This document shows, one piece after another, positions 8,478 through 16,538 of a DNA stretch of 64,000 bases (position 1 is the first letter of the stretch; every line of letters begins with the position of its first letter). Made by a program: the position numbers and the translations under genes. The DNA is from Nodularia sphaerocarpa UHCC 0038 (GTDB taxonomy: Bacteria > Cyanobacteriota > Cyanobacteriia > Cyanobacteriales > Nostocaceae): contig NZ_CP060140.1 of assembly GCF_022376295.1 (NCBI RefSeq), positions 4,902,356 to 4,966,355 of the forward strand, given 5' to 3'. Under the pieces are notes generated by a model. The model saw nothing but the letters and a program-made list of their open reading frames with translations, made no database searches and was not told the origin of the DNA.

Positions 8478-8652
8478 AGAGGTTGTTTGAAAAGTCTAAT
8501 TTATTACTAGCCCTGGCGATTAGAAATCGCGGCTACACAGACAAAACCCGCCTGCGCGGGTTAAAAATCCCATTTTTTCATTAGTCCAGGTCGGTGGACT
8601 TTTCCTGTGTAGTAGCGAATTATATTCGCCTCATACTTTTCAAACATCCTCT
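8478..8652. mobile_element. MITE-like element, copy 2 (175 bp)
   Basis: The ends are AGAGGTTGTTTGAAAAGT and ACTTTTCAAACATCCTCT, giving an 18-base terminal inverted repeat with one mismatch. The body matches copy 1 at 5410-5607 except for a few substitutions and the absence of its extra small repeat. The two copies bracket the sucC/sucD-like pair in direct orientation, about 3 kb apart. No clear target duplication was found. Confidence 0.85.
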
Positions 8653-8747
8653 TAGATTAGGAAATGCTATACTAGTAGATTAGACTTGTGCATTCATCCT
8701 CTAAGAGAGGACTAAAGTCCTCACTACAGACCTCTACAAACTTTTAT

Positions 8748-10589
8748 TTAGATAGTTTCTTTGTAAATTTCTAACAATTTGGGAATGTAATCATATCCAT
8801 CTACACCAATAATCGCAATCATTTTCGGGCGATGTTGTTGTAATAAATTTTGGAAGGCTTCTGCTCCCATTTGTCCTTGTAATATGGTTAATAAACCTGC
8901 TGATTGTCTCCATTCATTAGAAGCAATTTGCTCTAACAAATACATTCCTAATCCACCTGTATATATGGCTTTTTCAGAGTTGTGTAAGTTATAATAAGCT
9001 TCGGATAAATAAGCTAAGTTTCGCCCTTGAAGATATAAGTCTCCAGCAACTTGGGCGGTTTTAAAAGCATTTTCTAAATAGGGAATTGCATCTGATGATT
9101 GACCTATAACTAAATAAGCAATACCTAAGCTACTAAAACATAAGGCTTTACTTTGAATATCTCCTAATTGTTCTGATAATTTTAGCCCTTGTTCTAAATA
9201 ATTAATAGCTGATTCATAGACTTCTGTTTCTACTTGTTCGAGCTTTTGCGCCTGCATAACTTCGCTGTAACCTAAGTTTACCAGGGCATTGGCTTCGGCT
9301 GTCCTTTCTCCGGCTTGCCGACTCAGCATTAATGCTCGTTGACTGTAGTTAATAGCCTCAGTATAATTTTTATCTTGTACATAGGTACGGCTGAGGTGGT
9401 TGAGATTCGCCAGTTCACAGGGGCGATCGCCTGCGTTTCTCGCTATCTCCAGCGCTTGTTGATGAAACTGAATAGAACGCTGATATTGTCCTAACGCTCG
9501 TTGTGAATAGCCTAACAGTGTCAGGATTCTGGCTTTTTCCTGGGTTCCCTCAACTCGTCTTAATGGTTCATCGAGATAATCGAGGGCATCCCGTAAAGAG
9601 TTACCGGCAAAAGATGCGAAAATACCACCATAAAGGGGAAAATATGGACGCTGGGCAAAGGTGCGTAAAATCTGGAGCATAATTTGAGAACAGCCATTAC
9701 TGTATGCGGCTCTACTCTGAAAACCACTGGCTAATTGACTCCAAATTACTGCAAAGGTCAAGAATGTGGAAATTGACATTTTTGAACCTGCTTGGACGTT
9801 GTAGGCTTGTTGGTCGAACCAGTTGACTAAACCCCGTTGCAGGTATTGTAAAATTAATGCTACTTCTACCCAGTCACTCAGACTGATACTGCTGTGTTTT
9901 TCAGCAAATTCAATGGCTGATTCTCCCATTGCGAAGGCGCGAAGCAAGGATTGAGGGACATCACTTTTCACTTTTTTTGCCCAAGTTGCCCAAGGGCCAC
10001 TTTCCCCAGGAACGCCACCAAAACCCAATTGTTGATTTTTCTCATACATCCAGCTTACCAAGTGGTCTTGTAGTCCTTGCCAAGTGCTTAAACCACGGGT
10101 AATTCCCTGGGATATTTCCTGTAAATCACCATCTACTTGAGCGAATTGTTGTAAACCTTTGGCTAACTGTTGTAGTTGTTGTGTATTTGGCGCTTGCTTT
10201 TGATTGGGGTCGATGACACGTAAAAATATAGTTAGACGTTCATCTTTAGCAGCTGTTGTAATTTCTCTAACGGCTGAGGCGATCGCCTCTGTAGCTTGAT
10301 TTTGCTGAGAATATCTCTGCCATTGGCTTTGAATGGTCTTAAGCGCTCTTAATTTCCGGTTGGCTTTGGCTTGCTTCAATTCATCTGTTTCAGCATCCAC
10401 TTGGCTTTGAATGCTACTGAGGCCATCGCTCAAAACTAATTCAAAGACTTCCCCCGTCCCTGAAATTATATTTTTTTGCAGCATTTGATACACCATCTCC
10501 ACAGAGCTAATTTTGCCCTTGAGGGTGGATTCAATAATTTCATCAATAAAAGCAAGATAGCGGTCGCGGATTGGCAAAGATTCAGACAC
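8748..10589 (-). CDS. TPR-repeat protein, unknown role
   Basis: The 613-residue product starts at a GTG (10587-10589). Residues about 1-340 are helical without a family I recognise. Residues about 350-560 hold at least five tetratricopeptide repeats, for example ILTLLGYSQRALGQYQRSIQFHQ with the following QALEIARNAGD, then AINYSQRALMLSRQAGERTAEA and AIPYLENAFKTAQVAGD. TPR superhelices bind partner proteins. There is no signal peptide, transmembrane helix, CHAT or kinase domain, so it is probably a cytoplasmic scaffold. It stands alone between repeat-filled gaps. Many such TPR proteins occur in multicellular cyanobacteria, often without known function. Confidence 0.8.
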   Translation of the reverse strand: MSESLPIRDRYLAFIDEIIESTLKGKISSVEMVYQMLQKNIISGTGEVFELVLSDGLSSIQSQVDAETDELKQAKANRKLRALKTIQSQWQRYSQQNQATEAIASAVREITTAAKDERLTIFLRVIDPNQKQAPNTQQLQQLAKGLQQFAQVDGDLQEISQGITRGLSTWQGLQDHLVSWMYEKNQQLGFGGVPGESGPWATWAKKVKSDVPQSLLRAFAMGESAIEFAEKHSSISLSDWVEVALILQYLQRGLVNWFDQQAYNVQAGSKMSISTFLTFAVIWSQLASGFQSRAAYSNGCSQIMLQILRTFAQRPYFPLYGGIFASFAGNSLRDALDYLDEPLRRVEGTQEKARILTLLGYSQRALGQYQRSIQFHQQALEIARNAGDRPCELANLNHLSRTYVQDKNYTEAINYSQRALMLSRQAGERTAEANALVNLGYSEVMQAQKLEQVETEVYESAINYLEQGLKLSEQLGDIQSKALCFSSLGIAYLVIGQSSDAIPYLENAFKTAQVAGDLYLQGRNLAYLSEAYYNLHNSEKAIYTGGLGMYLLEQIASNEWRQSAGLLTILQGQMGAEAFQNLLQQHRPKMIAIIGVDGYDYIPKLLEIYKETI

Positions 10590-10922
10590 TTTAGCTAGTG
10601 GGGAACGTCAATTTCTATTTTAGTCATTAGTCATTGGTCATTGGTCATTAGTTATGGGGAAATTTCAATCTTTTCCCCTATACCATAGAGATTTTCTAGT
10701 CCTAAACAGGACTTACGCTAAATTATGAAAGAACGAACCGCAAAGGACACAAAGGACACTAAGTTAAGAGGGTTTCAGAGAGTTCTTGCGTAAGTCCTAC
10801 TAAAAACAGAATTTAACCGAAAATCCAGTTCCCCTCCTCGCTTGCGGGGAGGGGTTAGGGGTGGGGTCTTATCTTATGACACAGCAGAGAATTTACCGAC
10901 TTGTGTGTACACGGTAGCCCGT
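10590..10922. repeat. Repeat-filled gap with an 11-bp inverted-repeat element (10708-10798)
   Basis: The gap holds four different repeats. At 10624-10650 there are TCATTGG/TCATTAG heptamers. At 10708-10798 a 91-base segment begins AGGACTTACGC and ends GCGTAAGTCCT, a perfect 11-base terminal inverted repeat, with GCAAAGGACACAAAGGACAC inside. At 10831-10868 there is the CCCCTCCTCGCTTGCGGGGA hairpin, seen again near 60930. At 10904-10916 there is CTTGTGTGTACACGG, a match to the end of the element at 32646-32827. No gene. Confidence 0.7.
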
Positions 10923-11699
10923 TCACCTGACCAACTGGGCGGCGGAATTGAAAAACTGACGGTACAATCCTCTCGTGACTAGAATAGTGGTCAGCAAGTT
11001 GGAAGCCGCTACCATGAAAATAATTAAAATTTCGTAGGAAACAGCATCGATGGGTCTAATTCCGGCTATTAACTGTCCGGTGGTGATTCCGGGAATTGCT
11101 ACCATACCCATGAGCATCATTTGATTGAGAGTGGGGAGAAATGCGGCTCTAATGGCTTCTTTGCGGTACTGGGTTACTGCTTGCTGGGGAGTTGCACCTA
11201 AGCTTAAGTGTGTTTCTATTTCCACATATTGAGCGTTCATTGTACTGACAAGACGTTCCCCGGCGATCGCAGATGCATTCATGGCATTACCCAATACTAT
11301 CCCGGCTAGAGGAATTACATAACGGGGTTCATACCATCTGTCTGGTTGAATAATTAAGAAATTAGCATAAACAACTGTAAAAACGGTACTAATTAAAATT
11401 GCTCCCCATACCAAGGGTAAAACTAGGGGAATTTTGGGACTGATACGGTTTTTGGCAACAATCGCTGTAATAGTTAAGATTACTGCTAAAATCGCCAAAA
11501 CTCCCCAAACATTGTCTAAAGCAAAGATGAAGTCTAAAACGTATCCTAATACAAGTAGTTGTAAGATGGTTCTGCCTGTAGCGATCGCTAAGTTTAATTC
11601 TAGTCCTAATTTTTCCCAGGCTGATAAACCAATGGCGATCGCCATCAATCCCACAGCAATAGCTAAATCAACAAAATCCAGCTTGATTAAATCCTGCAT
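10923..11699 (-). CDS. fetB: FetB-like ABC permease (UPF0014 family)
   Basis: The 258-residue product is an integral membrane protein with about seven hydrophobic segments and the hallmark blocks of the FetB/UPF0014 family: GRTILQLLVLGYVLDFIF, VLPLVWGAILIS, IPLAGIVLGNAMNASAIAGERL, SLGATPQQAVTQYRKEAIRAAFLPTLNQM and MVAIPGITTGQLIAG. In E. coli FetB pairs with the ATPase FetA and the two are linked to iron export and oxidative stress. No fetA-like ATPase gene is next to this one, so it must use an ATPase encoded elsewhere. Plasma membrane. Start ATG at 11699. Confidence 0.87.
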   Translation of the reverse strand: MQDLIKLDFVDLAIAVGLMAIAIGLSAWEKLGLELNLAIATGRTILQLLVLGYVLDFIFALDNVWGVLAILAVILTITAIVAKNRISPKIPLVLPLVWGAILISTVFTVVYANFLIIQPDRWYEPRYVIPLAGIVLGNAMNASAIAGERLVSTMNAQYVEIETHLSLGATPQQAVTQYRKEAIRAAFLPTLNQMMLMGMVAIPGITTGQLIAGIRPIDAVSYEILIIFMVAASNLLTTILVTRGLYRQFFNSAAQLVR

Positions 11700-11996
11700 G
11701 AATTCTCCATTTCCTGCTCACAAAAAAAATTATGAAAATATTTCTGATTACTCCCCACTCCCAGTTTTGCCAATAACACAACTTGGAACTTTAATTCCTC
11801 CTCTGGGATCTTGTTGATCAGCATCACATTTTCTACCAACCAATGGTATCCTTAACCATAAAATAATTACAGTAAAAACCCAAATTTGATGCGTATCCGG
11901 GGCGACAGTCTTTGCAAAGCTTTTTGATCAAAATTCTCACAGCAAAAATTGACAGTCGCAGTGCATCCTTTGTATCTTCAGATAAAATAAAAACTC

Positions 11997-13145
11997 ATGA
12001 TCCAAAGTGTAAATTCTATTCCTGCCTTTGATATTAAGCAACAATATGCCATTATTGAAGCAGAAGTGAGTGCAGCCGTTTTAGAAGTTTTGGCTTCTGG
12101 GCGTTATATTGGTGGCCCTTTAGTGGAAAGCTTTGAGCAACAGTTTGCTGCCTATCATCATGTAAATAATTGTATAGCGTGTAACTCTGGTACTGATGCA
12201 CTTTACTTAGCTCTCCGCGCTCTGGAGATTGGTACAGGTGATGAAGTTATTACCACACCTTTTACCTTTGTCGCTACAGCCGAAGTCATTAGTGCTGTGG
12301 GCGCAAAACCAATTTTTGTTGATATTGACACTGATACTTTTAATATTGATTTGCAGCAAGTAGCCGCAGCCATTACACCTAAAACCAAAGCAATTATCCC
12401 GGTTCACTTATTTGGACAACCTGTGGATATGACAGCACTGATGGCCATAGCGCAGTCTCACAATTTAGCAGTGATTGAAGATTGCGCTCAATCCACAGGT
12501 GCAAGTTGGAATGATCAAAAAGTCGGTAGCATTGGACATATTGGGTGCTTCAGCTTTTACCCTACCAAGAATTTAGGCGGTTGCGGCGATGGTGGAGCGA
12601 TTACCACTAATGATCCTGAAATTGCGGCAAAACTGCGGGTAATCAAAGAACATGGGCAGAAAAATCGCTATTATTATGAGGAAATTGGTGTAAATAGTCG
12701 CTTGGATAGTTTGCAAGCTGCTATTCTGCAAATTAAACTGCGTTATCTGGATATTTGGAATAATCAACGACGTGCGATCGCAGCTTATTATCAGCAGTTT
12801 CTGTGTCAAATTCCCGGTATTATTGCACCACAAGAATTAGCCGGTGGGTTGAGTGTTTGGAATCAATATACCATTCGCGTATTAACTGAGGGAAAAAATG
12901 GTGCTAGTGCTACTCACCGAGAGTCTGTACGTAGTCAACTGCAAGCACAGGGAGTAAGTTCAATGGTGTACTATCCCCACCCCTTACATTTGCAGCCCGT
13001 TTATCAAAGTTTAGGATATCAGCCAGGACAATTACCAGTAGCGGAGTTAGCTTGTCACGAGGTTTTATCTTTACCCATGTTCCCAGAACTGACGCATGAA
13101 CAGCAAGATCAGGTGATTTATGCTTTAAAAGATACCTTGGGGTAA
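11997..13145 (+). CDS. DegT/DnrJ/EryC1/StrS-family sugar aminotransferase
   Basis: The 382-residue product is a PLP-dependent aminotransferase of the DegT family, which usually converts a keto group of a nucleotide-linked sugar to an amine for surface polysaccharides. Visible blocks: IGGPLVESFEQQFAAYH, CNSGTDALYLALRALEIG, GDEVITTPFTFVATAE, AIIPVHLFGQP, VIEDCAQSTGASW with the PLP-binding aspartate, and FSFYPTKNLGGCGDGGAI, where the lysine of PTKN forms the Schiff base. NSRLDSLQAAIL and the C-terminal YYPHPLHLQP block are also typical. Length is normal for the family. It stands alone, so the sugar substrate cannot be inferred from neighbours. Confidence 0.92.
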   Translation: MIQSVNSIPAFDIKQQYAIIEAEVSAAVLEVLASGRYIGGPLVESFEQQFAAYHHVNNCIACNSGTDALYLALRALEIGTGDEVITTPFTFVATAEVISAVGAKPIFVDIDTDTFNIDLQQVAAAITPKTKAIIPVHLFGQPVDMTALMAIAQSHNLAVIEDCAQSTGASWNDQKVGSIGHIGCFSFYPTKNLGGCGDGGAITTNDPEIAAKLRVIKEHGQKNRYYYEEIGVNSRLDSLQAAILQIKLRYLDIWNNQRRAIAAYYQQFLCQIPGIIAPQELAGGLSVWNQYTIRVLTEGKNGASATHRESVRSQLQAQGVSSMVYYPHPLHLQPVYQSLGYQPGQLPVAELACHEVLSLPMFPELTHEQQDQVIYALKDTLG

Positions 13146-13255
13146 GAAAGTGGGGAGTGGGGAGTAGGAATTTTGGATTTTAGATTTTAGATTTTGGATT
13201 GAAGTGTAATCCAAAATTGATTTCCCCAATCCCCAGTCACCAGTCTCTAAGTCAA

Positions 13256-14002
13256 CTAAGCGATCGCTCTACTGTTAGCAATAGCCAAAGCTTCGACTAA
13301 GCCACGCACAGCAGCAATCATGGCTATTTCGCTGTTGAGTTGATTAATCGCGGAACCAACACCAACGCCGGCTGCTCCAGAGGCGATCGCCAGGGGTGCA
13401 GTCACGCTAGAAATACCAGAAGCACATAGTACAGGTACGGAAACCACACGAGCAATTTCATAAGCAGCTGCTAAAGTGGGAGCTGCTTTTTCAATTAATC
13501 CCAAAGTACCAGAATGTGCTGGCTGGCTGCTTGTACCACCTTCGGTTTGAATAATATCTGCGCCAGCTTTTACCAATTCCTCAGCTAACTGTACCTGTTG
13601 GTCTAGTTCCAGGATGTGGGGAACAGTCACAGATAATGTAATTTCTGGCAGCAGGGCGCGGGTTTGGCGAGTTAGGGCTAAAACTTCCTCAGCTTCAAAT
13701 TTGCGTCCTTGGGCGTAAAAACTATCAAAGTTACCGATTTCAATTAAATCAGCACCAGCGTTGACAGCTTCGACAAACTTTTCTGGTTCGACTGCTGATA
13801 CACAAATTGGTAAATTAATCAAGTTTTTCGCCATCTGCACTAAAGCAGCATCGGCGGCGATATCGACAAAGGTAGCACCACCAAGTTCAGCAGCTTTGAT
13901 TGTAGCAGCCACGCGATCGCGATCAAAGTTGTTCAAGCCGCTAATCACTTTTAAAACGCGGCTTTCAGCAAATGCACGTTGGAGAGTAGGATGTATTGTC
14001 AT
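13256..14002 (-). CDS. ycf23: Ycf23/DUF561 TIM-barrel protein
   Basis: The 248-residue product belongs to the Ycf23 family, found in cyanobacteria and in some algal plastid genomes. It has the repeated beta-alpha pattern and phosphate-binding glycines of a TIM barrel: LKVISGLNNFDRD, AAELGGATFVDIAAD, CVSAVEPEKFVEAVNAGADLIEIGNFD, LVKAGADIIQTEGGTSSQ, PVLCASGISSVTAPLAIASGAAGVGVGSA. The last blocks resemble the flavin or sugar-phosphate binding ends of nitronate monooxygenase and ThiG-like proteins. Its reaction is not known. A run of ATTTTAGATTTTGG repeats (13170-13203) lies beyond the stop. Start ATG at 14002. Confidence 0.82.
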   Translation of the reverse strand: MTIHPTLQRAFAESRVLKVISGLNNFDRDRVAATIKAAELGGATFVDIAADAALVQMAKNLINLPICVSAVEPEKFVEAVNAGADLIEIGNFDSFYAQGRKFEAEEVLALTRQTRALLPEITLSVTVPHILELDQQVQLAEELVKAGADIIQTEGGTSSQPAHSGTLGLIEKAAPTLAAAYEIARVVSVPVLCASGISSVTAPLAIASGAAGVGVGSAINQLNSEIAMIAAVRGLVEALAIANSRAIA

Positions 14003-14312
14003 AGTTTTTCTGTTGACGGTAAGAAATAAGACCTATTCTACCCTCCCTGAGTTAGTGTGAATCGTAGACGAGCAAAAATTACCCTGGTATTTTCCTATTT
14101 TCCATTTCCCCGACGAAACAAACTAGATGCGATCGCCGGAGGCGGGGCTTTGCCCATCGCTGTGCCTCATCTGGTAATTTTATTGATCACAGGCGTATTG
14201 AAATGAGCATCAAAAATGTGAGATAATTTAATTAACTTTGCCGCAATTAAGAATAAATTTGCAACCAGTAAAATCTGGAAATTCGATACTTGAGATTATT
14301 TATTAATTATTT
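14003..14312. other. Divergent intergenic region with a small dispersed repeat
   Basis: About 310 bases lie between the divergent Ycf23-like and UspA-like genes and should carry both promoters. At 14128-14163 the sequence GCGATCGCCGGAGGCGGGGC and following CTTTGCCCATCGCTGTGCC resembles the small GC-rich palindromic repeats of Nostoc. The last ~110 bases before 14313 are strongly AT-rich. No gene seen. Confidence 0.5.
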
Positions 14313-15191
14313 ATGTTTGAAAAAGTTTTAATTTGCACAGATTTTTCAGACGGGCTGCATCGTTTATCACAGTTTACCTCTAGTCTGAAGATAGCAGGAA
14401 TCAAGCAAATTGTGTTTTTACACGTTGTGCCGTTGTGGGAAAAAGGAATTATTCCCAAAGTGGATAGTGAAAAAATCAAACAAGCTCAAACCCAACTAGA
14501 AAAAGCGATTGAGCAAAATCCGACTGACGTAGAAGTAAAAATAGAAGTGCAATCAGGCAAGCCAGTTGAGACAATCTTGAAGGTAGCCGAAGCCTATCAA
14601 TCGAGTCTGATTATACTGGGTTCTCCTACTCGCAGCATACTGGCGGAGAAATTAGTGGGTAGTACAATGGCTGACTTGTCTCACCAAACCAAGATTCCTC
14701 TGTTAGTAGTGCGTCCTCAGTTATTCTCAGCCTTGACTTCAGAAGAATTAACACTGCGTTGTCAGCATCTTTTTCGCTCTTTGCTAATTCCTTATAACGA
14801 TGGTAAAGTTTCGCATTACTTGTTGCAACAAATTAAACAGTTAGCGCAAAAACAGTCTGATAGATATCTCCAACAGTGTCAGCTTTGCTGGGTGTTAGAG
14901 AATAAAGCTTCCAAACAAAAACCCTTGAAAGTTCTACCACAGGAGGCTGATGAAATCCTGTCTGGAATTAAAGCGGAATTGGAGGAGGTAAATTTACAAG
15001 TGGAGATAGAAGTCAGGGAAGGAAACTCTATCAGCCAAGTGTTAGAGACATCAGTCATGGCTGATATTAGCGCGATCGCAGTATCTTCAGGAACAATCGG
15101 TAAACTCCAAGAATGGTTAATTTCCAGTTTTGCGGCGGAATTATTACGTCAAAGCTGGTATCCTGTACTCTTTTTCCCATTCCCAGATTAA
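14313..15191 (+). CDS. Universal stress protein, two UspA domains
   Basis: The 292-residue product has two tandem UspA domains. The first (about 1-140) is canonical: MFEKVLICTDFSDG, VEVKIEVQSGKPVETILKVAE, LIILGSPTRS and LVGSTMADLSHQTKIPLLVVRP, in which the GS-x9-GST-type ATP-binding loop is partly kept (GSPTRSILAEKLVGSTM). The second (about 150-292) is diverged and lacks the glycine loop. Cytoplasmic. The family binds ATP or other nucleotides and is associated with stress responses. Repeats follow the stop immediately, so it is not in an operon with tab2. Confidence 0.88.
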   Translation: MFEKVLICTDFSDGLHRLSQFTSSLKIAGIKQIVFLHVVPLWEKGIIPKVDSEKIKQAQTQLEKAIEQNPTDVEVKIEVQSGKPVETILKVAEAYQSSLIILGSPTRSILAEKLVGSTMADLSHQTKIPLLVVRPQLFSALTSEELTLRCQHLFRSLLIPYNDGKVSHYLLQQIKQLAQKQSDRYLQQCQLCWVLENKASKQKPLKVLPQEADEILSGIKAELEEVNLQVEIEVREGNSISQVLETSVMADISAIAVSSGTIGKLQEWLISSFAAELLRQSWYPVLFFPFPD

Positions 15192-15192
15192 T

Positions 15193-15360
15193 TGGTCATT
15201 AGTCATTAGTCATTGGTCATTAGTCATTGGTCATTAGTCATTGGTCATTGGTCATTGGCAAGTCAAAATCTTTCCTCCCCCCTGCTCCCTGCTCCCTGCT
15301 CCCCTGCCTCTTCCTCCCCCACTCCCCACTCCCCATTCCCCATTCTCCATTCCCTAGTCC
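15193..15360. repeat. Heptamer and C-rich tandem repeats filling the usp-tab2 gap
   Basis: At 15193-15258 about nine copies of the heptamers GGTCATT and AGTCATT alternate. They are followed by CTCCCTG triplicate (15284-15303) and by CCCCACT/CCCCATT copies to about 15362. The reading frame of tab2 stays open through this block, which creates a false N-terminal extension (SHWSLVIGHWSLA). Confidence 0.85.
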
Positions 15361-15422
15361 CCATTCCCTCTTATGATGAAAATATAAGAAAATATCAAGT
15401 CGCCAGAATCTCACGGCAAAAC

Positions 15423-16286
15423 ATGGGTAGTATTTGGGAAATCGATTTTTACTCTCGTCCAATTTTGGACGAAAATCAGAAAAAAGTTTGGGAAGTCTTA
15501 GTTTGCGAAAGTCCTTCGGATATCCGCACAAAACCGGAATCTTTGTTTCGTTATGCACAGTATTGCCCCAGTACGCAAGTAAATTCGGGTTGGTTGCGGA
15601 GGGCGTTACAGGAAGCCATCGAAAAGGCAGGGGAAGCACCAATCCGAATCCGCTTTTTCCGCCGTCAAATGAGCAATATGATTACTAAAGCTTGCGAGGA
15701 TGTGGGTATCCCCGCCCAACCTAGTCGCCGCATTTTAGTTCTCAATCAATGGTTGAAACAGCGTATGGAGGAAGTTTATCCTCAAGAACCAGGGTATCAA
15801 GGGGGAACTAATCCTTCAGTGCGCTTAGATAGCCCTTTACCTCAACGTTTACCAGATGCGCTCGAAGGTAAGCAGTGGGCATTTGTCAGCCTACAAGCTG
15901 CTGAATTTGCGGATATGTCAGAATGGGACATTGGTTTTGGTGAAGCTTTTCCCCTGGAATTGGCTAATGTGTCCCCGGAAACTCGCATCCCTGGTGTGTT
16001 AATTTTCTCACCCAGAGCTTTACCTATAGCCGGGTGGATGTCGGGTTTGGAGTTGGCTTGTTTAAACTTTGACACCAAACAAGGACAGAGATTGGTTTTA
16101 GAAACTGGTGCTACTGAAAGTTGGATTTTGGCTAATATCACAAATCCCCAAACTTTAGCCGAAGCCAAAGGTTATGAGCAAGCCAAAGCAAAAGCTAATG
16201 GAGTGCATTTTATTGGTGTCCAATCTGACCCCCAAGCCGAATCTTTTACCGGATTTTGGCTGCTACAAAATTTCAACCTTGGGTAA
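15423..16286 (+). CDS. tab2: Tab2/Atab2-family RNA-binding protein
   Basis: The frame is open from 15213, but the first 70 codons only translate tandem repeats. The real start is the ATG at 15423, where the family's own N-terminus begins: MGSIWEIDFYSRPILDENQK then KVWEVLVCE. The resulting 287-residue protein is of normal length. Other family blocks are FFRRQMSNMITKACEDVGIP, PSRRILVLNQWLKQR and the C-terminal GVHFIGVQSDPQAESFTGFWLL. Plant and algal relatives bind A/U-rich RNA and promote translation of photosystem I mRNA; a similar role in cyanobacteria is inferred. Soluble, no targeting signal. Confidence 0.9.
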   Translation: MGSIWEIDFYSRPILDENQKKVWEVLVCESPSDIRTKPESLFRYAQYCPSTQVNSGWLRRALQEAIEKAGEAPIRIRFFRRQMSNMITKACEDVGIPAQPSRRILVLNQWLKQRMEEVYPQEPGYQGGTNPSVRLDSPLPQRLPDALEGKQWAFVSLQAAEFADMSEWDIGFGEAFPLELANVSPETRIPGVLIFSPRALPIAGWMSGLELACLNFDTKQGQRLVLETGATESWILANITNPQTLAEAKGYEQAKAKANGVHFIGVQSDPQAESFTGFWLLQNFNLG

Positions 16287-16538
16287 GTAGGAGGAATGAT
16301 AAGTTAGTCAAATGGCAAATACCGAGACTGACTAATACACACAGATGATTTTCGGAGAATTTTTGGGGTGAATGAAACGCGGATAGTTACCAATGATTTG
16401 GGATAATTGTCTGCGTCTATCTGCATTTAAAAATGGCTTTTACCAATATATGCCGATGGACACTAATGATTTGGGATAATTATCTGTGTTGATCAGTAAT
16501 GCAGATCAAAATCCACAATCCACAATTCACCGAGGGTC

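Noticed and set aside
5410..8652. Treating the two MITE copies as a proven composite transposon
   Set aside because: No clear target duplication was found at the outer ends and no transposase is present, so it is only reported as an observation.
15213..15422. Upstream start for tab2
   Set aside because: The extension only encodes heptamer and C-rich repeats; the conserved N-terminus begins at 15423.
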